In this document: positions 1-9,423 of the stretch, one piece after another
Layout of the letters: every line of letters begins with the position of its first letter
How positions within the stretch are numbered: position 1 is the first letter of the stretch
NCBI GenBank assembly: GCA_030584105.1
Contig: CP129491.1
Coordinates: 186,001 to 250,000 of the forward strand
Source of the DNA: UTCHB3 sp002050155
GTDB taxonomy: Bacteria; Bacteroidota; Ignavibacteria; Ignavibacteriales; Ignavibacteriaceae
DNA: 64,000 nucleotides
Reading direction: 5' to 3'
Translations under genes and position numbers: made by a program
The notes under the pieces: model-generated
What the model was told of the DNA's origin: nothing
Databases searched by the model: none
Seen by the model: the letters and a program-made list of their open reading frames with translations, nothing else

Positions 1-873
1 CAGAAACGACATCAGCGATGTAATCAGCTGGGCAACAACTGATGATTGCGGAGCGTCAGGGTTAGCAATCTGGAAAAGAATTATGTTACTGTTTAATTCC
101 TGAACGGACTGTGCACCCGGAACAACTGCAGTTACCCTTACAACCACGAAATCACCGGGACGCCATGGGTTTTGCGACTGCAAAGAAGCAAGGTTGTTAA
201 CCTGTGTTACACTTCCTACATCAACATTTTCTATACAAGGTATTCCATTTTCAAGTGCTGCTTCGAGTGAAGCGGGAATGGAAGTAACGCGCACAGCTTT
301 AATTCTGTATGAAGTGGCACCAATAACCGGATTCCATGAAGCGGGCACGGCATTCTCGGGGTACGACATTAACTGAACCGGTTGTATCATAGCAAGAGTA
401 GCCGTTGGGTTGGTGAACTCTCTGTTTTCGGTAGCAGCACCAAGAAAGTTTCCGTTTGCATCGTATAATTCCACAGTGATTCTATAACTACCTACCGTAA
501 CACCTTTTGCCAGTGCATCCTGCAGCAAATCGTTATTTGATGTTTCATCAAAAACTGTGATCTCTGAGTTACACAGATCGGTACTGTAGAAATCCCGGAT
601 CGTGAAAGGGTTAGTCTGCATTCTATAGACTTCTGAATAGTTATTTTTCCCTATATCTTTCCATTCAAATTTTGCTTTAATATAGCCTTGAATACCTTTA
701 GGATTCAGGCGAACAAGGAACACTTCCGGTGCTCCGCACAAATCTTTAGCGTTAATGAATTGTGTTAAGTCCACCGTTGGCAGTGGGTTCACAATCTGAA
801 TCTGCACTGCCTGAGAGAATGCAGAAAAAGAGAGCAAAAGAGAAAAAACAATGATGATCATTCGATTTTTCAT
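1..873 (-). CDS. Exported hypothetical protein, 5' part (runs off the left edge)
   Basis: An open frame runs without a stop from an ATG at 873 on the minus strand to base 1, so the C-terminal part lies outside the window. A GGAGG-like site lies about 4 bases upstream of the ATG. The first 21 residues are a clear signal peptide (MKNRMIIIVFSLLLSFSAFSQ). The mature part has short beta-rich stretches and a WNPVIGATSYRI segment typical of fibronectin-like or Ig-like modules in large secreted Bacteroidota proteins, plus a stretch around TNPFTIRDF that is typical of surface proteins. I do not recognise a named family with certainty. It is transcribed divergently from the TPR-CHAT genes at 1150. Likely periplasmic or cell-surface; the function is unknown. 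Confidence 0.8.
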   Translation of the reverse strand, partial: MKNRMIIIVFSLLLSFSAFSQAVQIQIVNPLPTVDLTQFINAKDLCGAPEVFLVRLNPKGIQGYIKAKFEWKDIGKNNYSEVYRMQTNPFTIRDFYSTDLCNSEITVFDETSNNDLLQDALAKGVTVGSYRITVELYDANGNFLGAATENREFTNPTATLAMIQPVQLMSYPENAVPASWNPVIGATSYRIKAVRVTSIPASLEAALENGIPCIENVDVGSVTQVNNLASLQSQNPWRPGDFVVVRVTAVVPGAQSVQELNSNIILFQIANPDAPQSSVVAQLITSLMSFL

Positions 874-1149
874 GGGTCCTCCGTTGATTATTAAAACTCA
901 GTGATACAATCCACAGAATACTGTGAAAAAGAATTTGAATTCTAAATATTCTTGATTAAATTGTATAAACGATTATTGCACACTTATAAAGTACGAAATA
1001 ACCAAAACTTACAATGCCAAATTATGGACGATAAATCAACTTATTTGTGATACAGGTTTAAAAAGCCAATGAACTTGACTGAGATCACAAACAATAGTAA
1101 AATAAAATCTCCGGCAAACAATTTAATAAATATTCATAAGATTTCCTCA

Positions 1150-3594
1150 ATGAAAAAAAATTTCTTTTTAGTTTTTTTGTTTTTTCAGGTGGTTTTTGCC
1201 GGTCCGGGGGATGCCGGCAAATTAGTTGATCAGGCGAAAGCTCTGTTGGATCAGGCAAAGTATCAGGAAGCGGAAAAGATTATCATACAAGCACTTGAGG
1301 CGTCTGATAAAGAAAAAGACAACTATAACTTAGTTCGGAGCACCAAACTGCTCGGTACGCTTTATTACAACTATCGGGAACTTGCCGCAGCTGAAAGTTT
1401 TTTTGAGTTGGCTGATTCGTTAGTCAGCGCTTTTTTCCCGGGTAAACTTACCCCCGAAATTGAAGAAGAACTTTACAACATCAGGAACAATCTTGCGATT
1501 ACTCTAATGGAATCAGCCAGGAAGTCTTCTGTTTCAGGCAACCTTCAAAAAGCTGAGGATATATTCACGGATGTTCTTGATTACTACAAAGAACAAAACA
1601 ACGACGCAGGAATTGCTGCCGTGCTTTCGAATTTGGGAATACTTTACAGGTTAGACGCTGTTTCCGACCCTGAAGGTGATAATTTTGCCGGCACTTTGCG
1701 CGACGCATTGGATGTTCTTGAAAAAGCTGAGGATTATGCGGATAGAACCGGGGATAAAAACCAATTGAGTAACATTTGGTCAAATCGGGGGATAACCTAT
1801 CAGTTGCTCGGCATGTTGGATAGCGCCGCATATTTTCTTAAAAAAAGCATCACTGAGTTTGGCGAAACCGGTAACGAATACTGGGCTTCCATAACTTCTC
1901 TCAGGCTTGGATATCTTTACATAGAAACGGCTGCCGTAAATGAGAAGGATTCAGCTTTAAGAGGTGAAGGGATTAAATTATTAAGAGAGAATATTTTGAA
2001 ATTAGAGGATTTCCGCTCGAAATTGGGTGATGAAAGGGGTAGAGCGCTTTTCTTGGATGACCTCACAAACTACTATGTGTTGCTAATTAACGAGCTTTTT
2101 AAGGATAAAGATACCGAGGGGATGTTTAACCTTGCGGAGATGGTTAAATCACGCTCTTTCATTGATATGCTTTCAACCAAGGCTTCGGGGTTGGAAGAGA
2201 ACATACCGGAAAATCTAAAAACACTTTTAGCCGAAAAAAAAGAGATTGAAACCATTTTTAGGGATTCGCTTTGGGTGTTTGCTTACACACAAAATTTTGA
2301 ACGGTTCATTTCGTTAGTTAACGAATACTCAAAGATTTATCAGGAGCAGGAAGAACTTCAACCAAACCTGCAGACATTAGTGAGCGAAGAAACGATTAAA
2401 TTACACGATTTTCAGAAATTGCTCGACGACAGCACTGCCGTTGTTGAGTTTTTTGTCGGGAATAGTGCCGTTTATTCATTTTTAATAACCAATAAATCAG
2501 CTGAGGTATTCAGAGCGAAAGATACACCGCAGAGAATCGATTCTCTCGTTACAAAAATTTTGGCGGATATAGAGGAATTTTCCAACAAGAGGGAAAGATT
2601 CGTTTCGTTAGAGGCAATCAACCACCGGTTTGATGACCTTGACAGCGCCGACTATGCACGGATGTGGTTCAACTCAAATGCGGACAGAGCGCTTCAATAT
2701 CAACTGTTTAATTTATATCAAAATATCATTGGAAATGCTGCAAATAAAACCCTGCGGGACTATCGCAGGGTGATAGTTATTCCGCACGGGTTTTTGCACA
2801 GTATGCCGTTTGCCGCATTGGTTTCAGATTTTGGGAACCTTGATAACACGAACAGCCGGCATATAGCCCGCCCAAAATACTGGATAGAAGAAAAGGAGAT
2901 ACTTACAATTCCTTCCGCCTCTTCACTGCCATTTCTGCTAAAATCGGGCAGAGATGACGACGGTACGATAATGATAATCGGCAACCCGGTTTACCCGACG
3001 AAAGACCCGACACTTCCCTTTGCAGAGAAAGAGGCTAAAAGCATTGCAAAGCATTTTGACCCTGAGAAAACTCTGTTGCTGATTGGGCAAGACGCTACTG
3101 AAACAAAGATTAAAAAAGAAGCAAAGAATTTTGATATTATCCACTTTGCAACACACGGCGTGTATAAAGATGATGCGCTTCAAAGCTACATTCTTTCTAC
3201 GAAAACTGACACTGATGATGGGTTTTTAAGAGCTTCGGAAATTTTTAAGATGAAACTTAATTCAAATCTCGTAGTATTAAGTGCATGTCTTTCCGGTAAA
3301 ATTGGTTCATTCGGAAAAACTGAACATATTTTTACAACAGACGATTTAACCGGCTTAACGAGGGCGCTTTTATACGCCGGTTCGGCAAATGTACTGGGAA
3401 CTTTATGGTCGGTCAGTGACCAGTCAACCGGATATATGATGGAAAAGTTTTACCATGCCTATCGGGATGAAAAGAAGTCGATCCTTCAGTCGATGCGTGA
3501 AGCCCAATTAGCAGTAATGAATTACCCAATAAACAGCGACTGGAGCCACCCGTTTTACTGGGCTCCTTTTATTTTAATTGGTTCGCCCCGATAG
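1150..3594 (+). CDS. Exported TPR-CHAT protein (caspase-like peptidase), shorter of two
   Basis: Predicted 814-residue protein. I start at ATG 1150 because MKKNFFLVFLFFQVVFA there is an excellent signal peptide; an in-frame ATG at 1069 would add 27 polar residues in front of it. Roughly residues 20-330 are tetratricopeptide-like helical repeats. The C-terminal 280 residues form a CHAT domain with the His of HFATHG near residue 669 and the Cys of LSACLSG near 713, the expected catalytic dyad, and the usual family ending (FYWAPFILIGSPR). CHAT domains belong to the caspase/separase fold (clan CD). Export means it should act in the periplasm or outside the cell, unlike the cytoplasmic CHAT effectors of defence systems. 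Followed after 100 bp by a second, larger TPR-CHAT gene. Substrate unknown. Confidence 0.88.
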   Translation: MKKNFFLVFLFFQVVFAGPGDAGKLVDQAKALLDQAKYQEAEKIIIQALEASDKEKDNYNLVRSTKLLGTLYYNYRELAAAESFFELADSLVSAFFPGKLTPEIEEELYNIRNNLAITLMESARKSSVSGNLQKAEDIFTDVLDYYKEQNNDAGIAAVLSNLGILYRLDAVSDPEGDNFAGTLRDALDVLEKAEDYADRTGDKNQLSNIWSNRGITYQLLGMLDSAAYFLKKSITEFGETGNEYWASITSLRLGYLYIETAAVNEKDSALRGEGIKLLRENILKLEDFRSKLGDERGRALFLDDLTNYYVLLINELFKDKDTEGMFNLAEMVKSRSFIDMLSTKASGLEENIPENLKTLLAEKKEIETIFRDSLWVFAYTQNFERFISLVNEYSKIYQEQEELQPNLQTLVSEETIKLHDFQKLLDDSTAVVEFFVGNSAVYSFLITNKSAEVFRAKDTPQRIDSLVTKILADIEEFSNKRERFVSLEAINHRFDDLDSADYARMWFNSNADRALQYQLFNLYQNIIGNAANKTLRDYRRVIVIPHGFLHSMPFAALVSDFGNLDNTNSRHIARPKYWIEEKEILTIPSASSLPFLLKSGRDDDGTIMIIGNPVYPTKDPTLPFAEKEAKSIAKHFDPEKTLLLIGQDATETKIKKEAKNFDIIHFATHGVYKDDALQSYILSTKTDTDDGFLRASEIFKMKLNSNLVVLSACLSGKIGSFGKTEHIFTTDDLTGLTRALLYAGSANVLGTLWSVSDQSTGYMMEKFYHAYRDEKKSILQSMREAQLAVMNYPINSDWSHPFYWAPFILIGSPR

Positions 3595-3694
3595 GTATAA
3601 TAAAAATGTTCTTTTGAAAAAAATAGTATTTTGAAAAAGTTTTTTTTACTCATAGAAACAGGTTCACCTCTATAAATTGAGAGAGAAAAAAGAT

Positions 3695-6600
3695 ATGAAA
3701 AAACCGGCACTTGCATTAATCTTCGTTTTGACTGTTGGGCTGTTTTCCGCTGCGTCATTCAATCCCAAAAACGGAAAAGAAACCGGTGTTAACAAGCAGC
3801 CTTCCGGTAGTGTTGAAACGCAATTTGTTGCAGCAAAAGGTGCAACTGCGTTACAGCCGGCGCACATAGAGTCCGATTCACTGATAAACGAATTCAACAG
3901 AGCGCTTGAAAAATTTAACTCTAAAGATTATGTTGCGGCAATTCATATCTGGTATGGGATACTTCCCGGGCTGGTTGCCGAAAGAAACTACGCTGATTAT
4001 ATAATATCTGCGCAGAACATAAGTGCAGCTTACAGCAACCTGAAAAAGTTGGATTTACTTTTAGACTGGAAAAAGCACGCCCTGGAGTTTGCTCTCTCAA
4101 AAAACGAAATCGCATCTGTTGAAAACTGTTTTGATGACCTGGTTAAAACTTATTACAACGACTTCAGTACAGGCGCGCCGGCGTTAAAATATACTAAAGA
4201 AGCCTTAACTTATTTTAAAAAAGTAGGTGATACAGCAGCCGTTGCCAAATATCAAGGTTGGGAGGATGAAATTAACCAGTTTCAGGAGGCAGTTACCGCT
4301 AAGATAAAAGAAGATGAAAACCTAAAAAAGAATGAAACTGCTCCTGATAAGTTAGCAGAGTACTCGCTGAGGTTAGGAGGTTTTTATAGTTTTATCGGTG
4401 ATTACGAAAAAGGAAGGGATAATTACCTTACAGCGTTAAAATTAAACGGAGAGAACGGACCCGATTCTGTAGCTTCTGATGCGTTGTTTGGTTTGACTAA
4501 TCTTGATATGGTCGTCAAACATTTACGCGACACAAAATTTACCGCGCTATGGCAGGTTCCTTCTTCAGGAAGCATAATTAAACTATTTTCACTTCAGAAA
4601 ATCGATTATGTTACTGCAGATTCAGCCGTTATTTTAGTTAACGGCGGTAAATATGACAACATTTTGCCCGAATCTAAAGTTGAGATTTGGGCGTGTATTT
4701 ACCCATCACTTCCTGATCACAATGTCTATCATCTTGCGAATGGAAAAATTTTAGAGTCGGGGGATTATACAACCAAAGTTGGGGTTAAGATATTAGCTCC
4801 TGACAAACCGCAAAGAAAGGTTTTTGTGGTTGATTACGCATACATCCGGGTAGCGGTGCCGGAGCAGGAACCATCACCTGTAAAAATGGTGGCAGGATAT
4901 GGGGTTAATTATTACGATTTCGGGCGAAATCAGTTATATAGTTCTAATGTTCTGAATAAAATAAACGATAAAAAAATCGAGCGGAAAATTAACCGGATAT
5001 TCTTAGATGATTTTGAAGAAGTAGCAGACGCCGTCGATGATTTAGTGAAAAAAGACCCCGAAAACTACGGCAACGCTGACCGCGGTACTTTTAAGGGGCT
5101 TAACTCGGCTGAAGCCGTCCGGAAATCAACGGCTGAAAATGTTGACGATTTCTTCATGTATATTAACGATTTCCCGGGCACATATCTCGGTCTTTCAAAA
5201 CGATTTGTAGATGATTATTTCGGCTGGATTGCTTCTGAAACGCCTGCCGGAAAAACTAAAATCAGCAAATTGATTTTGAAAGCGCAAAATGAAGAAGAAC
5301 TAAAAAAGATTTTTTACACCGACAGTTCGTCGATCAGAAAAAATAATATGGTTCAGGATTTTACCGATTCATCCGACGCATTATACCCAATTGGAGAATT
5401 GGAAAAAGCCGGCAAATATTCCCTGGCTGCGGTCAGTTTTGCAGATTGGTTGGGCGACCGGGACTTAATGAAATCAGCGTGGCTTTCACGAGGGTTATAT
5501 CTGAAGCAAATTCAGGGGCAAAAGGGTGTTCTTGAGGCGTATTATAAAAGTTTAGGCTATGCCAAAGAATTGAACGATCGTCCTTACATCGCTATCGATT
5601 ACCACAATATTGCAGTGTTTTTATCCGACGCAGAAAAATACGAGGAGGCAATTTCTTATTTCGACAGCAGCATCGCCGTGAGGAAAACAATAATTAAAGA
5701 GTCGCCTTCTGACTGGAATTGGGAGAGGCTCGGCAGTTCATACTGGGGGAAGGCTTACGCTTTATCAGGTTTGGATAAATACGGTGAAGCGGTTGAGTGT
5801 TACGAACTCTCTTTGGCTGCGTACGACTCTTCTAAAAGCAGCACAAATTTTGAGGATAAAATAGTTGTAATGCGCAACATTGCCGATGTCTATACAAAAA
5901 TGGGGAATAATCGGAGAGCAATGGAGATTTACGAACAAGTTCTAAAAATCGCCACGGAATTGAATATTACCGATCGGGAAGCACAGGCATATTTTGACAT
6001 TGGCTATGCACTTTTTGCGCTTGGTGAGTACAAAAATGCAATTTCTTACTATGAAAAAAGCTACAGCAAATATTTGGAATTGCAGCAATATGATGATGCC
6101 GGGTTATGCCAGTCAAATATTGGTCAGTCGGAGTGGAATCTTGGCAATTTTGTAAAAGCGATTGAAGCCCACAATAAATCAATTGAACTGCGTGAAAGAT
6201 CGGGAAACAAAGCGGATCAGGCTTTTTCGTACGATAAATTGGGTGCGCTTTATACACAACAGGGCGACGCTGATAAAGCGATGGAATGTTTCACCAAAGC
6301 TTTAGAATTATATCAGATGCAAAACGATGAAAGCGGTATGGCTGTTGTGTATGACGATATTGGTGCGATGTATAAAAAACTCAATAATTTTCAGAAAACT
6401 TTTGAATATCTGAACAAAAGCCTTGAACTGAAAGAAAAACTTAAAGATAAATTCGCCATTGCTGCTAATTACAGCGAGCAGGGGCTTGCCTATATGTCGT
6501 TTAACGATGTTCAAAACTCACAGATTTGGCTGCAAAAATCGTTGGAACTCAACTTAGTGCTGAACAACAAATTGGATGCAATTTATTGTATGCTGAACTT

Positions 6601-9316
6601 GGGACAGTTGCAATATGGGTATCGCAGCAATTTCGACTCGGCGATGGTTCTTTTTGATGATGCTTTGGCAATGTCGAAAGAATTAAACTTCAAAAGCACA
6701 ACGGCATATGCTTATAAACAGATTGGAAATCTTTTTGTAGAGAAAGGGGAAAGCGCAAAATCCAACAAATACCTCGATTCTGCTTTAACTATTTACACCG
6801 AGATGCAGGAGAAAGCCGAAATCGGGAATGTCTATATTGCCTTGGCGTCTGCGGCAATTTCGGGCGGTAATTTCGATAAGGCGATGGAATATTTGTATCA
6901 GGCTGAAGAGGTGGCAAAATCGATGAACAACAACTTCCTTCTCGCTAATGCTTACAATATGAAAGGCGATCTTAAAAGGTTGTTGGGTGACTACAAAGAA
7001 GCAATACAGATATTTGACTCAGCAAGTGTTTACTATTCCAAAGAAAACAACCCCTGGTTGATTGCCAGCATGGCAATTTCTTACGGTAATATTTACAACT
7101 CACAAGGCGAGTACCGGCAGGCGATTAGTCAATATCTTATTGCTGACAGTATTTATACCGCGCAAAATAACGACTATTACCGCTCAACCCCTCTTAATAA
7201 TATCGGGACGATTTATTTCTGGCAGGGTGACTATGATGTGTCGCTTCCCTATTTTTATAAAACACTTGCAATACTCGATTCAATAAAGTACTTTGGAGAT
7301 TTCCGGGCGACAGTTCTCTCAAATATAGGTGAGGTGCTCTACGAACAGAAAAAATATGATGAATCAGAAAAATATCTTTTGTTAGCGGTTCAACATGCGC
7401 AGAAAAACAATTCAAAAACCTATTTAACCACCCCCTACGGTTTATTGGCATCGTTGAATATAGAACGGAATAATCTGCCGGAAGCCGAAAAGTGGGCAAA
7501 AAAGGCAATGGATTTGAGTGAAGAACTTAAAGACAGAGGTGATTTGCTTTCAACCTCGCTGATTCTGGGGCGCTTAAACCACAAAAAGAACAATGTTACA
7601 GTTTCTAACCGGTTCTTGGATCAGGCTATTTCCCTTTCTAAAGAGCTTGGTACAAATAAATTGATCTACCAGGCTTACTACTACAAGGCGATGAATTTCC
7701 AGAACGAAAAGAATTCTGACTCATCCATTACCTATCTGAAATTTGCGGTTAATGTGCTGAATGATATCCGAGGGAAACTTTTTGGCGGGGATAAAGCTGC
7801 TAAGCTCTTTCAAAGCGGTGACATGAAAGTTAAGATTTACGAGGCACTTATAAACGCTTTTATTCAGAAAGGGCAGTTAGACAGTGCACTATACTACTTA
7901 GATATGAGCTACAACGAGGGATTGAAAGAACAGTTCGGGAATGTTACTCCAAAATTTAACGATAAAACTGACAACGAAGCCGTTGAAAAAGAAAAAGAAC
8001 TGAAAAATAAAAAAGAAGGGTTGGAAGAACAGCTACAGAAGGAAAAAGCGAAACCTGCAGAACTCCAAAACAGTGAGAAAATTGCAAGTCTGGAAGCAGG
8101 ATTGGAGGTCGCCGAGAACGACTATGTAGAGTTCATTATGAACACTGTTCAGAAAAACCCGGGATTGGATGACTACTTTAAGGATAACATAAACCCCGTA
8201 AGCTTTTTAGAGTGGCAGGAGTACATACCGGATGATGTGGCAGTTCTGGCATACCTGATGGGAGATAACAACCTCTACATTTTTGGAGCAACCAACGATA
8301 CCGTGGGTGCCGTGGTGATGGATATTAAGAAAGATGAGCTTGAGCAAAAACTGACGGAGTTCTACTCGATGCTTAAAGATTCTTATGCGGCTAAAGAGAT
8401 TGGCGAAATTGATATTGATTCGTTTACACCGAAAGACAAATCGATGGATACAGAGGATGAAATGTATCTTGCACCACAACGCGAACTTAGTATGGAATTG
8501 TATCAGATTTTAGTTGCGCCGGTTAAAAGTATGTTCAAAGGGAAGAAAAAGTTGTGTATTGTTCCTTTCGGAAAGCTTTATTACCTGCCGTTTGAAACAT
8601 TAATATCATCAAAGAAAGGTGAAAATGTAAAATTTTTAATTGAAGATCACTTAGTGTTTTATGTAACATCTTTCAAAGTTTTCTCGCAGAGTATGAATAA
8701 AACCGCAGCACCAATTCAATTAGTAGCCTTTGCAAATGCGGATAATTCACTTCCATCGGCAGAGACGGAGGTTGCAAAATTAAAAGGGCTGTTCAGTGAC
8801 GCTGAAATTTATTCAAGGAACGACGCAACAGAAGATATTTTGCGCTCAATTCCAAAGGGTAAATATAATATGCTGCATTTTGCAACGCACGGGAACATGA
8901 ACTATGGCGAGATTACTAAGTCGTTTCTTACAATGGCAAAAAAAGGGACAGGAGACGATCCGAAAAACGACGGGCAGCTTACAATAAATGAAGTGTGGGG
9001 TTTAACAAACCTGCGGAACTTTCAGTTGGTTACGCTTTCTGCGTGCAAAACGGCGGTGAGTGAAGAATTTTCTAAGGGCTGGCTTGTTTCGCCCGCAAAT
9101 GCTTTTCTGAGGATTGGCGTTCAGACTGTTGTAGCCTCGCTCTGGCAGGTTGAGGATGAAGCCACTTCAATTTTGATGTCTGAATTTTACTCGAATCTAA
9201 AGACGATGTCGAAGAGTGAAGCACTTCAAAAAGCGAAATTGAAGCTGATTAAAAATCCAAAATATGCGTTTCCATATTACTGGGCGCCTTTTATAATGGT
9301 AGGTGATTACAAGTAG
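3695..9316 (+). CDS. Very large exported TPR-CHAT protein
   Basis: Predicted 1873-residue protein. The frame opens at a TTG at 3677, but ATG 3695 has a purine-rich AGAGAGAAAAAAG leader and gives a good signal peptide (MKKPALALIFVLTVGLFSA), so I use it. Layout: an N-terminal helical region; a non-TPR, beta-rich stretch at about residues 280-400; a second non-repeat segment to about 560; then a long array of TPR units to about 1420, recognisable by recurrent G-[DE]-Y-x-[KE]-A patterns; a charged coiled coil around 1430-1480; and a C-terminal CHAT domain with His 1732 (HFATHG) and Cys 1784 (LSACKTA). The dyad looks intact. Same operon direction as the shorter CHAT gene, so the two may act together, for example as protease and partner, but this is inference. 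The long TPR array suggests binding of protein partners. Confidence 0.88.
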   Translation: MKKPALALIFVLTVGLFSAASFNPKNGKETGVNKQPSGSVETQFVAAKGATALQPAHIESDSLINEFNRALEKFNSKDYVAAIHIWYGILPGLVAERNYADYIISAQNISAAYSNLKKLDLLLDWKKHALEFALSKNEIASVENCFDDLVKTYYNDFSTGAPALKYTKEALTYFKKVGDTAAVAKYQGWEDEINQFQEAVTAKIKEDENLKKNETAPDKLAEYSLRLGGFYSFIGDYEKGRDNYLTALKLNGENGPDSVASDALFGLTNLDMVVKHLRDTKFTALWQVPSSGSIIKLFSLQKIDYVTADSAVILVNGGKYDNILPESKVEIWACIYPSLPDHNVYHLANGKILESGDYTTKVGVKILAPDKPQRKVFVVDYAYIRVAVPEQEPSPVKMVAGYGVNYYDFGRNQLYSSNVLNKINDKKIERKINRIFLDDFEEVADAVDDLVKKDPENYGNADRGTFKGLNSAEAVRKSTAENVDDFFMYINDFPGTYLGLSKRFVDDYFGWIASETPAGKTKISKLILKAQNEEELKKIFYTDSSSIRKNNMVQDFTDSSDALYPIGELEKAGKYSLAAVSFADWLGDRDLMKSAWLSRGLYLKQIQGQKGVLEAYYKSLGYAKELNDRPYIAIDYHNIAVFLSDAEKYEEAISYFDSSIAVRKTIIKESPSDWNWERLGSSYWGKAYALSGLDKYGEAVECYELSLAAYDSSKSSTNFEDKIVVMRNIADVYTKMGNNRRAMEIYEQVLKIATELNITDREAQAYFDIGYALFALGEYKNAISYYEKSYSKYLELQQYDDAGLCQSNIGQSEWNLGNFVKAIEAHNKSIELRERSGNKADQAFSYDKLGALYTQQGDADKAMECFTKALELYQMQNDESGMAVVYDDIGAMYKKLNNFQKTFEYLNKSLELKEKLKDKFAIAANYSEQGLAYMSFNDVQNSQIWLQKSLELNLVLNNKLDAIYCMLNLGQLQYGYRSNFDSAMVLFDDALAMSKELNFKSTTAYAYKQIGNLFVEKGESAKSNKYLDSALTIYTEMQEKAEIGNVYIALASAAISGGNFDKAMEYLYQAEEVAKSMNNNFLLANAYNMKGDLKRLLGDYKEAIQIFDSASVYYSKENNPWLIASMAISYGNIYNSQGEYRQAISQYLIADSIYTAQNNDYYRSTPLNNIGTIYFWQGDYDVSLPYFYKTLAILDSIKYFGDFRATVLSNIGEVLYEQKKYDESEKYLLLAVQHAQKNNSKTYLTTPYGLLASLNIERNNLPEAEKWAKKAMDLSEELKDRGDLLSTSLILGRLNHKKNNVTVSNRFLDQAISLSKELGTNKLIYQAYYYKAMNFQNEKNSDSSITYLKFAVNVLNDIRGKLFGGDKAAKLFQSGDMKVKIYEALINAFIQKGQLDSALYYLDMSYNEGLKEQFGNVTPKFNDKTDNEAVEKEKELKNKKEGLEEQLQKEKAKPAELQNSEKIASLEAGLEVAENDYVEFIMNTVQKNPGLDDYFKDNINPVSFLEWQEYIPDDVAVLAYLMGDNNLYIFGATNDTVGAVVMDIKKDELEQKLTEFYSMLKDSYAAKEIGEIDIDSFTPKDKSMDTEDEMYLAPQRELSMELYQILVAPVKSMFKGKKKLCIVPFGKLYYLPFETLISSKKGENVKFLIEDHLVFYVTSFKVFSQSMNKTAAPIQLVAFANADNSLPSAETEVAKLKGLFSDAEIYSRNDATEDILRSIPKGKYNMLHFATHGNMNYGEITKSFLTMAKKGTGDDPKNDGQLTINEVWGLTNLRNFQLVTLSACKTAVSEEFSKGWLVSPANAFLRIGVQTVVASLWQVEDEATSILMSEFYSNLKTMSKSEALQKAKLKLIKNPKYAFPYYWAPFIMVGDYK

Positions 9317-9376
9317 AAAAAAAGTTAACAATTTATTAACAACAGGGAATTTCAAAACGGTTTTTTTAGTAGCAAT

Positions 9377-9420
9377 CTTCGCGGCATATTTCGTTGATAA
9401 ATTCGAAATTTTCCGCGAAG
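9377..9420 (+). promoter_or_regulatory. Two-part hairpin directly upstream of the phnD-like start codon
   Basis: CTTCGCGG (9377-9384) pairs perfectly with CCGCGAAG (9413-9420). Inside it TTTCG (9389-9393) pairs with CGAAA (9404-9408), leaving a 4x4 internal loop and a 10-base apical loop. The ATG begins at 9424, three bases after the stem, so the structure would cover the ribosome landing site. There is no T-run after it, which argues against a plain terminator. A role in translation control of the transporter operon is inference. Confidence 0.5.
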
Positions 9421-9423
9421 AAA

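Noticed and set aside
1069..1149. ATG 1069 as start of the first TPR-CHAT gene
   Set aside because: It would bury the signal peptide 27 residues inside the protein; ATG 1150 gives a proper one.
1150..9316. TPR-CHAT proteins as partners of a CRISPR effector (Craspase-like)
   Set aside because: Both have signal peptides, and there is no CRISPR array or Cas gene anywhere in the window.
9377..9420. Hairpin as a simple terminator of the CHAT operon
   Set aside because: No T-run follows on the plus strand and the stem ends three bases before a start codon.
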